Positions 41,053 through 50,586 of a stretch of 64,000 nt of DNA are shown here, piece after piece. Where the stretch lies: positions 47,590-111,589 of the forward strand of contig NZ_FORP01000023.1 of the NCBI RefSeq assembly GCF_900114035.1, given 5' to 3'. Both the position numbers and the translations under genes were made by a program. Source of the stretch: Amycolatopsis sacchari. GTDB lineage: Bacteria > Actinomycetota > Actinomycetes > Mycobacteriales > Pseudonocardiaceae. Below the pieces are notes generated by a model that was not told where the DNA came from, made no database searches, and saw nothing but the letters and a program-made list of their open reading frames with translations. Position 1 is the first letter of the stretch. Each line of letters begins with the position of its first letter.

Positions 41053-43347
41053 ATGCCTCCTTTTGACCCGTGGACCGCAGTTCACGCGATTCTGGTGTTC
41101 ACCGCGTCCGCCGGAGCCCTGACGCTCCTTCGGTTCTGGTGGTGGCGCCGCTTCCAGGCGGCTCTGCGCCGGAACGCACGGCTCATCACCGTCCTCACGC
41201 CACCGGCCGTCGCTCCGGCAGACGCGCAGGCGTTCTGGTCCAACCTCGTCGGGCTGCTGCGTCCGCGGTGGGCGAGGTTTCTCGGGCGACAACCGCATGT
41301 CGCCATGGAGTTCAGCTTCGGGCATGACGGCTTGCAGATCCGGCTGTGGGTGCCTGGATCGCTACCGCCCGGCCTGGTCGAGCGCGCCGTCGAAGCGGCG
41401 TGGCCTGGTGCCCGAACCACCACTGCTCCGGCGACGCCGCACCTCTCCGTCCCTCGCCACGCTGTCGTCGTCGGAGGCACACTTCGGCTCGGGAGACCGC
41501 AGGCCCTGCCCATCCGCACGGACTTCCCCGCCGATCCGCTGCGCGCGCTCCTCGGCGCCGCGACCGGGCTCGGTTCCGACGAGCACATCTACGTACAGGT
41601 ACTCGCCAAGCCAGTGACCGGACGCCGGGTCGGACGCGCGAAACGCGGTCAGTCCAGCAGCCTGACCGGCCGGATCCTCGACGGTCTCACGCCCGGCGCC
41701 TCCCCGAAGCCGGCACGAGATCCGCGGGTGAGGCTCGAAACGAACGCGCAAGACCGGGCGATCGTGGACAAGCACCGGGGCAACATGTTCGACACGGCAA
41801 TTCGCTACGTCGTCGTCGCCACTGAACGACGGCTGGCTCGCGGGTGCGCCCATGCGATCGCATCGGCCTTCGCCGGCTTCGCCGGACACAACTACTACCG
41901 CCGCCGGCGGCTCCGCGCGCCGCTGAAGGCGCTAAACCTGCGTCGGTTCCGCGGGGGTGACCTGTTGTCGATCCCCGAACTCGCCGCGATCGCTCACCTC
42001 CCGCTCGACGAGGCCCTACCCGGCATACGGCGAGCCGGAGCGCGCGCCGTGTCACCGCCACCGGAAACCCCGACCATCGGACCGTCGATCAAGCCCCTCG
42101 GCATCTCCGACGTGGGGCATGCCCGCCCGGTCGGGCTGCGCGTCTCGGATTCCCGCCACCACGTTCACCTGCTGGGCAGCACGGGCAGCGGCAAGTCGAC
42201 GCTCCTGGCGAACCTGATCCTCGCCGATGCCGAACACGGCCGCGGCGCCGTGGTCATCGACCCCAAGGGCGACTTGATCACGGACCTGCTCATGCGCGTG
42301 CCCGAGCGCGCGATCGACCGGGTCGTGCTCTTCGACAGCGATTCACCGGGACCTGTCCCGTGCCTGAATCCCTTGGAAGGCCCGAAGGACATCGCCGTCG
42401 AAAACCTCGTGTCCGTGTTCGCCCGCGTCTTCTCCGCGACCTGGGGACCACGGACCGAGGACATCCTGCGAGCCGCGTGTCTCACGCTCCGCGCGGCGGA
42501 CGAAAGCCCCGCGCTGACGGCACTACCCGGGTTGCTGACGAACCCAGCCGGCAGCAGCCGACACCGCGCCGCTGTCCGGCACGATCCCGTGTTGCGTGGC
42601 TTCTGGGAGTGGTACGAACAGCTCTCCGACGGCAGTCGCGCGCACGCGATCGCCCCGCTGCTGAACAAGCTCCGGGCACTGCTGCTGCGGCCGTTCGTCG
42701 TGCGCGCGCTCGCCGCCGGACCATCCACAGTCGACATGCGGCAGGTACTCGACGGAGGCCTCTGCCTGGTCCGCATACCGAAAGGCAACCTCGGCGACGA
42801 CACCGCCCGCCTCATCGGCTCGCTCGTCGTCGGCCGAGTCTGGCAGACCGTCACGGCGCGATCGGCCACCCCTCAACGCGAGCGACGGGACGCCGCGCTC
42901 TACGTCGACGAGGCCCACAACTTCCTGAACCTGCCCTACACCATCGACGACATGCTCGCCGAAGCCCGGGCCTACCGGCTGTCGATGGTGCTGGCGCACC
43001 AGAACCTCGCGCAACTGTCGCGCGAACTCCGGGAGGGGGTCTCCGCCAACGCGCGAACCAAGATCTACTTCTCGTCCTCCCCGGAGGATGCCCGGGAACT
43101 CGCCCGCCACACCGCGCCCCGGCTGACCGACTACGACCTCGCTCACCTCGAAGCCTTCCACGCCGCCATCCGGCTCGTCGTCGACGGTGAAGAGAAACCG
43201 GCCTTCACCGCGATCACCAACCGGATGCCGCCTGCCGTCCGCGGCCGGGCCAAGCAGGTTCGTCTCGCCGCCGCGCGCAACATCCGTACACCTCCGAACC
43301 CCGGCAGCACCGCACAACGGGCACCCGACCCGCGGCGTGCCGCCTGA
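41053..43347 (+). CDS. VirD4/TraD-like coupling ATPase
   Basis: About 764 residues. Two N-terminal hydrophobic stretches are followed by Walker A GSTGSGKSTLLANLILAD near residue 374, GAVVIDPKGDLITDLL, and Walker B RRDAALYVDEAHNFLNLP near 615, then LSMVLAHQNLAQLSRELREGVSANARTKIYF typical of conjugative coupling proteins. It would recruit the relaxosome to the channel. The ATG at 41053 is preferred over the upstream starts that overlap virB4. Confidence 0.9.
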   Translation: MPPFDPWTAVHAILVFTASAGALTLLRFWWWRRFQAALRRNARLITVLTPPAVAPADAQAFWSNLVGLLRPRWARFLGRQPHVAMEFSFGHDGLQIRLWVPGSLPPGLVERAVEAAWPGARTTTAPATPHLSVPRHAVVVGGTLRLGRPQALPIRTDFPADPLRALLGAATGLGSDEHIYVQVLAKPVTGRRVGRAKRGQSSSLTGRILDGLTPGASPKPARDPRVRLETNAQDRAIVDKHRGNMFDTAIRYVVVATERRLARGCAHAIASAFAGFAGHNYYRRRRLRAPLKALNLRRFRGGDLLSIPELAAIAHLPLDEALPGIRRAGARAVSPPPETPTIGPSIKPLGISDVGHARPVGLRVSDSRHHVHLLGSTGSGKSTLLANLILADAEHGRGAVVIDPKGDLITDLLMRVPERAIDRVVLFDSDSPGPVPCLNPLEGPKDIAVENLVSVFARVFSATWGPRTEDILRAACLTLRAADESPALTALPGLLTNPAGSSRHRAAVRHDPVLRGFWEWYEQLSDGSRAHAIAPLLNKLRALLLRPFVVRALAAGPSTVDMRQVLDGGLCLVRIPKGNLGDDTARLIGSLVVGRVWQTVTARSATPQRERRDAALYVDEAHNFLNLPYTIDDMLAEARAYRLSMVLAHQNLAQLSRELREGVSANARTKIYFSSSPEDARELARHTAPRLTDYDLAHLEAFHAAIRLVVDGEEKPAFTAITNRMPPAVRGRAKQVRLAAARNIRTPPNPGSTAQRAPDPRRAA

Positions 43348-43364
43348 ACTCACGGAGCACCCTC

Positions 43365-44408
43365 ATGCTGAACTCCCGCACCCCGCAACACGACCTCCGT
43401 ACGCCGATTCCCCGGCGAGCGGACCTTCGAGCCGCTGTCTCACCCCGTCACCACGCGATGCTCTCCGCCCACCTCACCGTCCGGGATCGCTGGATCGCCC
43501 GCATGGTCGCCGAGCACCGGGTTCTCACCTCGACCCAGATCACCGAAATCGCCTTCCCTTCACGCCGAGCCGCGAACCTCCGCCTGCACCAGCTGTTCCG
43601 CTGGCGAGTCCTTGACCGGTTCCAGCCCTACATCGGACGCGGACGGGCACCCATGTTCTACGTCCTGGACGCCGCGGGAGCCCACATGCTCGCCTACGAA
43701 GACGGCATGGACCCGGCCGCACTCCGCTTCCGCCCGGAACGCTCACTGGGCATCTCCCACTCCCACAGGCTGGCGCACCTCCACGGCGTCAACAGCTTCT
43801 TCACCCCGTTCATCCACCACGCGCGCTCGAATCCGGCCGCGCACCTGGATGCCTGGTGGCCGGAAACACGCTGTACCCGTCACTTCGGCGACCTTGTCCG
43901 CCCTGATGCGTACGGCCGGTGGCGCGAAGACCGCCGCGGGATCGAGTGGTTCCTCGAATGGGACACCGGCCACTACCAACTGGCCCGCCTCGCGGCGAAA
44001 CTCCATGACTACGCACGGCTGACGTCCGCCACCAAGATCGTCACACCCGTGCTGATGTGCTTCACCAGCCCCCGGCGCGAGGCCCACGCCCGGAGCATCC
44101 TTGCGGCAGCGCTACGCGACTTGCCCCGGCCGGACGAAGTCCCCGTGGCCACCTCGAACGCGGTGCTGATCGATCAGCAGCACACGGCCGCCGCCGCGGT
44201 TTGGCTACCCATCGACGGACACGTCCCCGGCAGACTGCGGCTATCCGAGCTGGCGTCTGCCTGGCCGCATCTCGCCCCGCCGACGGGAGCGGCCTCCGAC
44301 GATGCCGAAAGCGGCGATCCGGTGCGCCTGCGGCCACCACCCGCCATGCCACCGTGGGACCAAACCGCCGAGCTGACCTGGCGGAAGCAGCCCACGGACC
44401 CGCGATGA
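43365..44408 (+). CDS. Replication-relaxation family protein
   Basis: A protein of 347 residues. The N-terminal winged helix (RDRWIARMVAEHRVLTSTQITEIAFPSRRAANLRLHQLFRWRVLDRF) and the following PYIGRGRAPMFYVLDAAGA fit the Replic_Relax family, as does the later acidic strand RGIEWFLEWDTGHYQLARLAAKL. These proteins occur beside coupling ATPases in Gram-positive elements and are thought to act on transfer or replication origins. No other relaxase is visible in the window, so this is the best candidate DNA-processing factor of the element. Confidence 0.78.
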   Translation: MLNSRTPQHDLRTPIPRRADLRAAVSPRHHAMLSAHLTVRDRWIARMVAEHRVLTSTQITEIAFPSRRAANLRLHQLFRWRVLDRFQPYIGRGRAPMFYVLDAAGAHMLAYEDGMDPAALRFRPERSLGISHSHRLAHLHGVNSFFTPFIHHARSNPAAHLDAWWPETRCTRHFGDLVRPDAYGRWREDRRGIEWFLEWDTGHYQLARLAAKLHDYARLTSATKIVTPVLMCFTSPRREAHARSILAAALRDLPRPDEVPVATSNAVLIDQQHTAAAAVWLPIDGHVPGRLRLSELASAWPHLAPPTGAASDDAESGDPVRLRPPPAMPPWDQTAELTWRKQPTDPR

Positions 44409-45376
44409 TCAAGGCTCTGCTCGCCGCCGCGGTCGCCATCGTCGGCCTCACCGCTTTCACGGCCTCGGCGATCAGCGGGGCCGCGTCCGCGGTGCTTGGC
44501 TCCGGCAGCGGCAGCCAGCCGAGCACCACAGCGCTCGCCGACATCCCGCCCGACTACCTCGAGCTCTATCAACTTGCCGCCGCGACCTGCCCCGGACTCG
44601 ACTGGACGATCCTCGCCGCGATCGGGAAGGTCGAAAGCGATCACGGCCGAAGCCAGCTTCCCGGCGTCCTCACCGGAGAAAACTTCGCCGGCGCGGGCGG
44701 CCCCATGCAGTTCCTGCAAGCGACGTGGGACCAGGTGACGGCTCGCCACCCCCTCCCGCCCGGCGGCGCTACTCCGCCCTCCCGCTACAACCCCCATGAC
44801 GCGATCTACACCGCCGCGGCCTACCTCTGCGACTCAGGCGCCCGCGACGGCCGAGACATCCACGCCGCGATCTTCGCCTACAACCACTCCGATGCGTACG
44901 TGAACCAAGTCCTCACCCAGGCGCAGGACTACCGCTCAGCCGCACCGACCTTCGCGCCGGCGTCGTCCCCAGCCGCGCAAGCAGCGATCAACTACGCCCG
45001 AGGCCAGCTCGGCCTCCCCTACGTGTGGGGAGGCGACGGCCCCGTTGCGGGGGACGCTGGCTTCGACTGCTCAGGGCTCACGCATGCCGCCTACGAAGCA
45101 GCCGGCATCGAACTCCCTCGCACCGCCCAACAGCAGTACAACGCCGGACCGCTCGTCCCCGCCGGTGCCCCACTGGCTCCCGGCGACCTGCTGTTCTTCG
45201 GCACCCCGAGCCGGGTTCATCATGTGGGCATCTTCATCGGCGGCACCGCCATGATCCATGCGCCGGACTTCGGCAAGCCCATCCAGGTACAGCAGGACTT
45301 CCACACCCTCGGTGACTTTGTCGGGGCCAGTCGGCCGTGGAATGATCACCAAGGACACTTTCAGGTCATGGGCTAG
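44405..45376 (+). CDS. Bifunctional transglycosylase/NlpC-P60 cell-wall hydrolase
   Basis: A protein of 323 residues with an N-terminal signal or membrane helix. Residues 55-175 form a lysozyme-like transglycosylase domain (LDWTILAAIGKVESDHGRS with the catalytic Glu; GGPMQFLQATWDQ). Residues 190-315 form an NlpC/P60 peptidase with Cys in FDCSGLTHAAYEAAG and His in VHHVGIFIGG and MIHAP. VirB1-type enzymes of this design open peptidoglycan for the conjugation channel. It overlaps the upstream stop by ATGA and ends the operon. Confidence 0.92.
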   Translation: MIKALLAAAVAIVGLTAFTASAISGAASAVLGSGSGSQPSTTALADIPPDYLELYQLAAATCPGLDWTILAAIGKVESDHGRSQLPGVLTGENFAGAGGPMQFLQATWDQVTARHPLPPGGATPPSRYNPHDAIYTAAAYLCDSGARDGRDIHAAIFAYNHSDAYVNQVLTQAQDYRSAAPTFAPASSPAAQAAINYARGQLGLPYVWGGDGPVAGDAGFDCSGLTHAAYEAAGIELPRTAQQQYNAGPLVPAGAPLAPGDLLFFGTPSRVHHVGIFIGGTAMIHAPDFGKPIQVQQDFHTLGDFVGASRPWNDHQGHFQVMG

Positions 45377-45600
45377 AGACAGGTCCCGGTCAAGCACCGC
45401 GTTCACCTCTTCGTGCGCGGCTTCCACGTGCACTTGTGAACAGGGCCGTTTCGGGGCACACGGTTTCCAGTGCTATCGCGAGCGACGCTCGCCTACCTCA
45501 GCCAGCGGGCCTGCAGCACCGACAACTGCGCGAAAACAAACACTCGCTCAGCGATCAGTATGCATGCTTGCCACAGAGTTCCACGTTCACGATACGCTAA

Positions 45601-46311
45601 TCAATCAACAATTGACGCCCCCCAGATGTCAACAGAATATTTACAGGCTTCCCTGATTTGATCACCGTCAAATTCCAAACGCGCTGGTTTGATATTCTTT
45701 GCAGGCCAATCAAAAATGATCGTGAACAATCCACCCGACGGCAACGGCCACATGTCGATTCGTTGAACATGCCGCCAATAGCCACTTGTCGAACTCCCAC
45801 CTCCGCCACCACCCGAACTCACCACTGAGATGACAGGGTACATCTCCGACAACCCTCGGTCGTGGGGCCGTGGAAAACCCGGCGCCCGAAGATTCGTAGC
45901 GTACCTACCATCAGAAAAGATGCAAGCCAGCCGCGGTTGATTCAAGCTTCTCACATGACCAATGGCCGATTGTCCATCGGCGTAGAGAAGACAATCAGCG
46001 TAGTTTTCCGGCGGAGTTCTGAAGTACATACTGAACTCCAGAGTAATATTATTTGGCCAGCATTCGAAGGAAGTTATCGCAACCCGTATTGATTCATTCC
46101 CAGTGATCAGCCTATCGTTAGGAAGCCGTTTTGGGATGAACATAGTTCGCGGCGCCAGGGCGTTAGAGCGAGGAGACTTTGGGTTTGGAAGATTTGCGGG
46201 CTCCAACTCCACACTGTCGAAAAATTCCATTATCTCACTCAATCCTTCCCTCCTGGACTCAACATGACTCGGGGTCATCCTATCCCTAAGCAGGATAACC
46301 CCGAGCCACAC
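45601..46311 (-). CDS. Unknown protein in a lower-GC patch
   Basis: Up to 236 residues; inner ATG codons (MTPSHVESRREGLS or MEFFDSVELEP) are equally likely starts. It is mixed alpha/beta with motifs SMYFRTPPENYADCLLYADGQSAIGHV and RLACIFSDGRYATNLRAPGFPRPHDRG, and a Gly-rich linker near residue 165. There are no signal peptide or membrane segments. Base composition is about half GC with many A/T-ending codons, unlike its neighbours, so it is likely foreign. It lies 15 bases downstream of the secreted protein gene. No family recognised. Confidence 0.6.
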   Translation of the reverse strand: MWLGVILLRDRMTPSHVESRREGLSEIMEFFDSVELEPANLPNPKSPRSNALAPRTMFIPKRLPNDRLITGNESIRVAITSFECWPNNITLEFSMYFRTPPENYADCLLYADGQSAIGHVRSLNQPRLACIFSDGRYATNLRAPGFPRPHDRGLSEMYPVISVVSSGGGGGGSSTSGYWRHVQRIDMWPLPSGGLFTIIFDWPAKNIKPARLEFDGDQIREACKYSVDIWGASIVD

Positions 46312-46326
46312 TGACAGCCACGTGAT

Positions 46327-46989
46327 TTACGCAGGATAAACAGGAGGTATCGTGTAAGTTTCAGTTCCCGCATGACATGCTAGTTCCGGAGGACCAATCT
46401 GTTGACAGTTAGAGGGCCAGCCAGTGTAGACCCAGCCGTCCGGCAACAGCATGTCGTATTCTATCGTGGCCGCGTAGAATCCGTCACAACGTTCACTCGC
46501 CGCCAGGCAAAATGCGGAACCGACCGAGTCAATCTCCGTGCAGGGTGCGTCAGTCGGAACTTCGTGCGAACATTCCCCCGGTCCTGGCTGAGGCTCCCGA
46601 AGTCCTCCATTGATGAACATCGACGACTGCATCCACAGGTACCGCATCGTCTGGCCCGGCGTTCCGACCTCGCATATAAGTGTACCCGTATATGAAGTCT
46701 CAGTCGCTATGAGTGCTAGCGTAGTGCCATCATACTCTCCCGTAGTACTTGCATTTACATCTTCCTGACAACCACCACTAGGCGGATCGTCGAGCGTGGA
46801 GAGAGCAGGCCTTATTCCCACTCTCGCCGTGCTGCTCGACTTGAATGTTTTGAACTTGTGGCTTGGAACTGCCACTACGCCGCCAGGAGCAGTAATGGCG
46901 GTTGCCCCGGCGGGCGCCGCCGCGAAGGTGAGAGCAAGCACCGCAGCTACCAGGGACACGACGAACGCGGATCTTCGCAATTGTGCCAC
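46327..46989 (-). CDS. Secreted Cys-rich protein in a lower-GC patch
   Basis: A protein of 220 residues. A clear signal peptide (MAQLRRSAFVVSLVAAVLALTFAAAPAGA) is followed by an exported domain with eight to ten Cys (GGCQED, LICEVG, PGECSHEV, APCTEID, AFCLAAS, ERCDGF, SNCQQI, LACHAG), probably disulfide-bonded. Composition is AT-richer than the rest of the element. It is likely co-transcribed with the next gene downstream (45601-46311), so the pair may be a surface or secreted function brought in together. Unknown role. Confidence 0.65.
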   Translation of the reverse strand: MAQLRRSAFVVSLVAAVLALTFAAAPAGATAITAPGGVVAVPSHKFKTFKSSSTARVGIRPALSTLDDPPSGGCQEDVNASTTGEYDGTTLALIATETSYTGTLICEVGTPGQTMRYLWMQSSMFINGGLREPQPGPGECSHEVPTDAPCTEIDSVGSAFCLAASERCDGFYAATIEYDMLLPDGWVYTGWPSNCQQIGPPELACHAGTETYTIPPVYPA

Positions 46990-47495
46990 ATCCTATCGTT
47001 ATCAGATAACGGTGATCTATTTCAATAGACCTACCAGAATGCGGGAACAGGGTGATTTTGAAGCGAGGTACCTGCCGCAGGACCCATCGCCGCAATACCT
47101 CGTTGAAGCCCCCAGCTCCTTCAGTAGGTACAGCAAAGCTTAGGCACGCTGACTAAATCAGTCAACCACCCTTGAAGAGGATGTTCTATTGACAAGAGGA
47201 CAATTGCACCCATGCTAGGTCATAGTTGATCTTGCCATGCTACGAATGATTCCGGGGCGCCGCCTGAAGCCTGATACTCGTCAGCGCACCAGCTGGTCGG
47301 CAGGCCCGAGTCCACCAGGTGTCCAGCCGCCGGTGCCTCAGCTTCGGCTGGACTCCGGTGGCGATCCGACGGCATCAACTCGTGCCCGCTCAAGACCACC
47401 TAACGGCTACACACCACAAGAACACCGCGACTCCAGGCATCGCGTACGCGTAGCGCCACACGATCGGCGAAGCCGGTCTCCGCAACTGCCCCGAC
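46990..47495. other. Intergenic region, lower GC
   Basis: 506 bases with no convincing gene. It must include the promoter of the leftward secreted-protein gene. A TTGACA followed about 17 bases later by ATGCTAGGT occurs near 47188 on the plus strand, but no plus-strand gene follows. Nothing else stands out. Confidence 0.4.
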
Positions 47496-47618
47496 TCAGG
47501 CCGGCACGCCACGGCGAGCGAGATCATCGAGTTCGGTCTGCTCCGCCTCCATACGGCCCATCAGCCAGAAGACACGCTCAACCTGATGCTGGTAGTGCTC
47601 CTCAGTTGGCCGAGTCAT
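47496..47618 (-). CDS. 40-residue protein coupled to the truncated methylase
   Basis: Reads MTRPTEEHYQHQV, then an amphipathic helix (VERVFWLMGRMEAEQTELDDLARRG) and PA. Its ATG overlaps the stop of the methylase-like gene (ATGA) and GAGAAAAG lies upstream. The helical pattern and tight coupling argue that it is a real small partner protein. Unknown function. Confidence 0.6.
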   Translation of the reverse strand: MTRPTEEHYQHQVERVFWLMGRMEAEQTELDDLARRGVPA

Positions 47619-48460
47619 ACTTTTCTCCAAAATTCGTCACGTGAGAAGATCTCCAGAATCGACTTAACCTGGCGTGTCGAAGACGCGATTCCCAGGACTT
47701 CCGCCCGTCGTTCCTGAGCTTCCTTGATCCAGTCGCCCTGCAGGGAGTTGCCGACGTGGAGCAGCACATCGGTGCCGAGGCCCCACAACAGGCTGTTGAC
47801 TGCTGCTCCCGCGACGGCGAGTTCGTCGACATCACACCCCATCCACACCAAATCGCCCGGATCGAAGCCTCGGGACAGAAGGATTTTCGCGGCGGCCCTG
47901 AACAAGCCTCCGGTACCGACGGCGGGATCGCATACGGATTGACCGAAGCGGATCTCGGCGTCGGCGAACTGGAGTGCGGCGACCGCGTCGGCGACGTCGG
48001 TAGAGGTGTAGATCTGCGCCCGGGCCTTGGTCGCACCGCCGGCCTTCAGAGTGGTCAGCACGATCCCGAGCAGGTCAACGTCGAACCGTTCGAGTGTGCC
48101 GGTCACGTCGAGCTGCCCGGCGGTCAGTGCGGCGTCGCCGACGGTCTTCGCCATGGCCTCGACAGGCTCGTCGGCATCGAACAGCCATCCCATCAGCGGA
48201 TACACCAGATGCACGAGGTCAGGACGAGCGTTCAGTACTGACCGCCAGACCGCCCGGGCCCAGCACGCGAAATCTCGCTGCCCCAGAGCCCGCAGCTGCC
48301 CGGCCACGTCGTGATCAGACACAGGAAGGTTGACCAGGGCAAGCGTGGCCACCACCCCGAAAGGGACATTGAGGCGACCGGAGCTGTCCGCGCCGTACCA
48401 CTCACCGGCAACCGCCTCGGCGACACGCATCGCAGTCGCCGAGGCGCCCCTGGTGGTCAT
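47615..48460 (-). CDS. N6-adenine methylase-like protein lacking the catalytic motif
   Basis: About 281 residues. A helical N-terminal domain like HsdM is followed by IYTSTDVADAVAALQF and the SAM-binding motif I, SVCDPAVGTGGLFRAAAKIL, near residue 195. In working N6 methylases an NPPF/NPPY box follows about 60 residues later. Here the protein ends after GNSLQGDWIKEAQERRAEVLG with no such box. It probably binds SAM or DNA without methylating. The ATG overlaps the DUF4192 stop, and a 40-residue gene is coupled behind it. Confidence 0.72.
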   Translation of the reverse strand: MTTRGASATAMRVAEAVAGEWYGADSSGRLNVPFGVVATLALVNLPVSDHDVAGQLRALGQRDFACWARAVWRSVLNARPDLVHLVYPLMGWLFDADEPVEAMAKTVGDAALTAGQLDVTGTLERFDVDLLGIVLTTLKAGGATKARAQIYTSTDVADAVAALQFADAEIRFGQSVCDPAVGTGGLFRAAAKILLSRGFDPGDLVWMGCDVDELAVAGAAVNSLLWGLGTDVLLHVGNSLQGDWIKEAQERRAEVLGIASSTRQVKSILEIFSRDEFWRKV

Positions 48461-49491
48461 CGCGAGCACCCTGCTCGGGGTTGCAGCGCAGCCCGGGCCT
48501 CACTGCTGGTCCGTTCGAGGACGGGGCGCACCTTCCACGGCGGCAGGGTCGAGGCGGCGGTGAGCAGTCGGGCGAGCGTGTGCTCCGGGTCGGCTTCCAC
48601 TGCCCGCTCCAAGGCGATCCGGGCGAGCGCACCGTTGCCACCGAGGCAGGCGGCCACCGCGAGCAGGCAGGCCGGCTCCGCACGTTCGGGTGCTGGCAGC
48701 TCGCGCACCAAGTGCGCCCAAAGCGCTTCGGCCGCATTCGCGCGAGCCTCGTCTGCCTGAACCAGGCACGCGTCACGCACCGCAGGATCCGACAAGGCGA
48801 CAGCCAGCTCTACGATCTCTGCGTCCGATTGAGGCAACCTGTCTGAGCAGGCGTCCTCGATCGCGCTGTCCACCAATCGCAGAAGCGCGGCCGGCTCCCG
48901 CTGCTGACCATCAGCCCGCAGAGCCGCGGCCAGGATCTCGGCACCGCGCCGGACAAGGACGCCTTCGTCCGCGGGTGCGAGTGACGCGGCAAGGTCTTCG
49001 CGACTCACATGGGCGGCTTTGCCGACCAAGACCGCGGCGGCCGCAAGTGGGCTGTTGCCCGGATCAGCAACGAACCCGCTGCAGTCGGGGTGGTGGTAGC
49101 ACCGCCACTGAGTACCCTGCCGGATCGCTGCCGTCCACAAGCAGTGTTTCACCGGTAATCCGCGACGTTCGAAACCGTCGCGTACCGCGTTGACCACCTC
49201 AGCCTCTGGCGGTGGCTCGCTGGTTTCGCTGCCGGAGGTCACCACGACCAGGACCAGTCCGGTCAGCTGTTCCGAGCGAAGAGAGGCCCGCATGCGCTTG
49301 CACACCTCTGTTGCCGAAGACCGCGCTACCGACAGATCCACCCGAGCCGAGCACACCAACTGCCGCTCGCGCACAGCTATGACGACCAGTGAATCACACG
49401 GATAAAAGCCCAGCAGCGCCGGTACTGCGGCCACGATTTCGTCGAATGCGGACAAGGTGACCGAAGACCGCTCGGGGAATTCAGTAGACAT
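48457..49491 (-). CDS. DUF4192 family protein
   Basis: A protein of 344 residues. The N-terminal signature LSAFDEIVAAVPALLGFYPCDSLVVIAVRE is diagnostic. Further family features are the paired Trp/Cys region (VKHCLWTAAIRQGTQWRCYHHPDC) and a C-terminal helical repeat section (ALLAVAACLGGNGALARIALERAVEADPEHTLARLL). The role is unknown; the family is widespread in actinobacteria and frequent in conjugative elements. It starts the leftward operon with GGAG ten bases before the ATG. Confidence 0.82.
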   Translation of the reverse strand: MSTEFPERSSVTLSAFDEIVAAVPALLGFYPCDSLVVIAVRERQLVCSARVDLSVARSSATEVCKRMRASLRSEQLTGLVLVVVTSGSETSEPPPEAEVVNAVRDGFERRGLPVKHCLWTAAIRQGTQWRCYHHPDCSGFVADPGNSPLAAAAVLVGKAAHVSREDLAASLAPADEGVLVRRGAEILAAALRADGQQREPAALLRLVDSAIEDACSDRLPQSDAEIVELAVALSDPAVRDACLVQADEARANAAEALWAHLVRELPAPERAEPACLLAVAACLGGNGALARIALERAVEADPEHTLARLLTAASTLPPWKVRPVLERTSSEARAALQPRAGCSR

Positions 49492-49568
49492 GATCTACTC
49501 CAATTTTTAGGCGCGATTAATCAACGCCGAGTTTTGGCTGAATTGATTCAAGACTTAATTTCTCAGAA

Positions 49569-50567
49569 TCAGTCGACGTTACCGCCGCGCGACCACGCGC
49601 GGGACCGACCGAGAGAGTCCACAGGGACTGTGTTCTTGACGAGAAGGTGCCACGTGCGACGATCTCCCATCAAACGCCGCCGGTGCTCCGGCCGACGCCA
49701 CGACTCGAACGGCGCGTGATGGAGGACGCCGCGGGCGTAGGTTGTACCGTCGTCGGCGATCGCGACCTCAGTCGCTTTGTGGCTCAGGTGCAGGACGTGC
49801 GCGCCTCGTTCGCGTTTAGGCGTCAGCTTGGCCAGCTCCCGAGTAGTCAGCCGCGTCGGAACGGCGAACACGTCGCCCTGGCGGGTGCAGATCACTCCCG
49901 CAGCTTCTGCCGCAACCACCTCGGGTGGCTTCAAAGCTAGGAACGCATCGCGAACGGTGCGGGGTCTTGCGTCGCCCGGGAGTTCGCACAGGAAGTAGTG
50001 CGGCGTCGTCTCCTGTTCGTCGAACGCGGACAGGAAGTAGGCGCCAAGCTCACGTTCGCTGACCCGATAGGTCGCACGGAACAACGCAGCACCAAGCCAA
50101 TGCCGGTAGGTGCGGTATTCATACCGGCCGTCGGACAGCTTCTTCGCCGTGTACACCGCAGAGGACGGTACGTTCTCGATCGAGTCGACCACGTGAACAG
50201 AGGTGTCCCACCGCTCGGGCTCGACGTCCACGGGTTCGATGGTGTCCTTCAGAATGCCGGCCTCCGTGAGGCAGCTGAACGGTACTGTCAACATCGGCAG
50301 TCCCGTACGCTTGCACGCGTTGCGTGTGATGGTCTGATGTCTGGCGGTGGACACGGAGTAGGTGTCCCCGTTGAGCAACCACCATGATCGGTTGCCCTGA
50401 CGGTCGAGCATCAGGTGAACCAAGGGGAAATGCTTGCCGTAGCTGTAGAGCGTACGGTTCCCCTCACCGGAGACGAACACATTCCCCGAGCGCGCGAGCA
50501 GCAGGTTCGCGTCGGGCTTCCCGGCTTCCTGCGCAAATCGGTCGGCTATGTCAGCATGAGTCGCCAT
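49569..50567 (-). CDS. Unknown protein, conserved-looking
   Basis: A protein of 332 residues with a good ribosome site (GAAGGGAC). It has mixed alpha/beta character with RSGNVFVSGEGNRTLYSYGKHFPLVHLML, a Trp-rich NRSWWLLNGDTYSVSTARHQ, and a C-terminal basic segment RRPEHRRRLMGDRRTWHLLVKN. The histidines and the repeated DGTTYARGVLHHAPFE-like strands suggest a compact enzyme or phage-type protein, but I do not recognise the family. It is separated by 77 bases from the DUF4192 gene on the same strand. Confidence 0.6.
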   Translation of the reverse strand: MATHADIADRFAQEAGKPDANLLLARSGNVFVSGEGNRTLYSYGKHFPLVHLMLDRQGNRSWWLLNGDTYSVSTARHQTITRNACKRTGLPMLTVPFSCLTEAGILKDTIEPVDVEPERWDTSVHVVDSIENVPSSAVYTAKKLSDGRYEYRTYRHWLGAALFRATYRVSERELGAYFLSAFDEQETTPHYFLCELPGDARPRTVRDAFLALKPPEVVAAEAAGVICTRQGDVFAVPTRLTTRELAKLTPKRERGAHVLHLSHKATEVAIADDGTTYARGVLHHAPFESWRRPEHRRRLMGDRRTWHLLVKNTVPVDSLGRSRAWSRGGNVD

Positions 50568-50586
50568 GTCCCTTCAGACCTACCTC

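Noticed and set aside
45478..45492. Terminator hairpin after the T4SS operon
   Set aside because: Only a 6-bp stem (GCGAGC/GCTCGC) with a 3-base loop and no T-run; too weak to call.
47237..47644. 135-codon open frame on the plus strand
   Set aside because: Composition is Pro/Arg/Ser-rich without motif, and its 3' part lies opposite the coupled 40-residue gene and methylase end.
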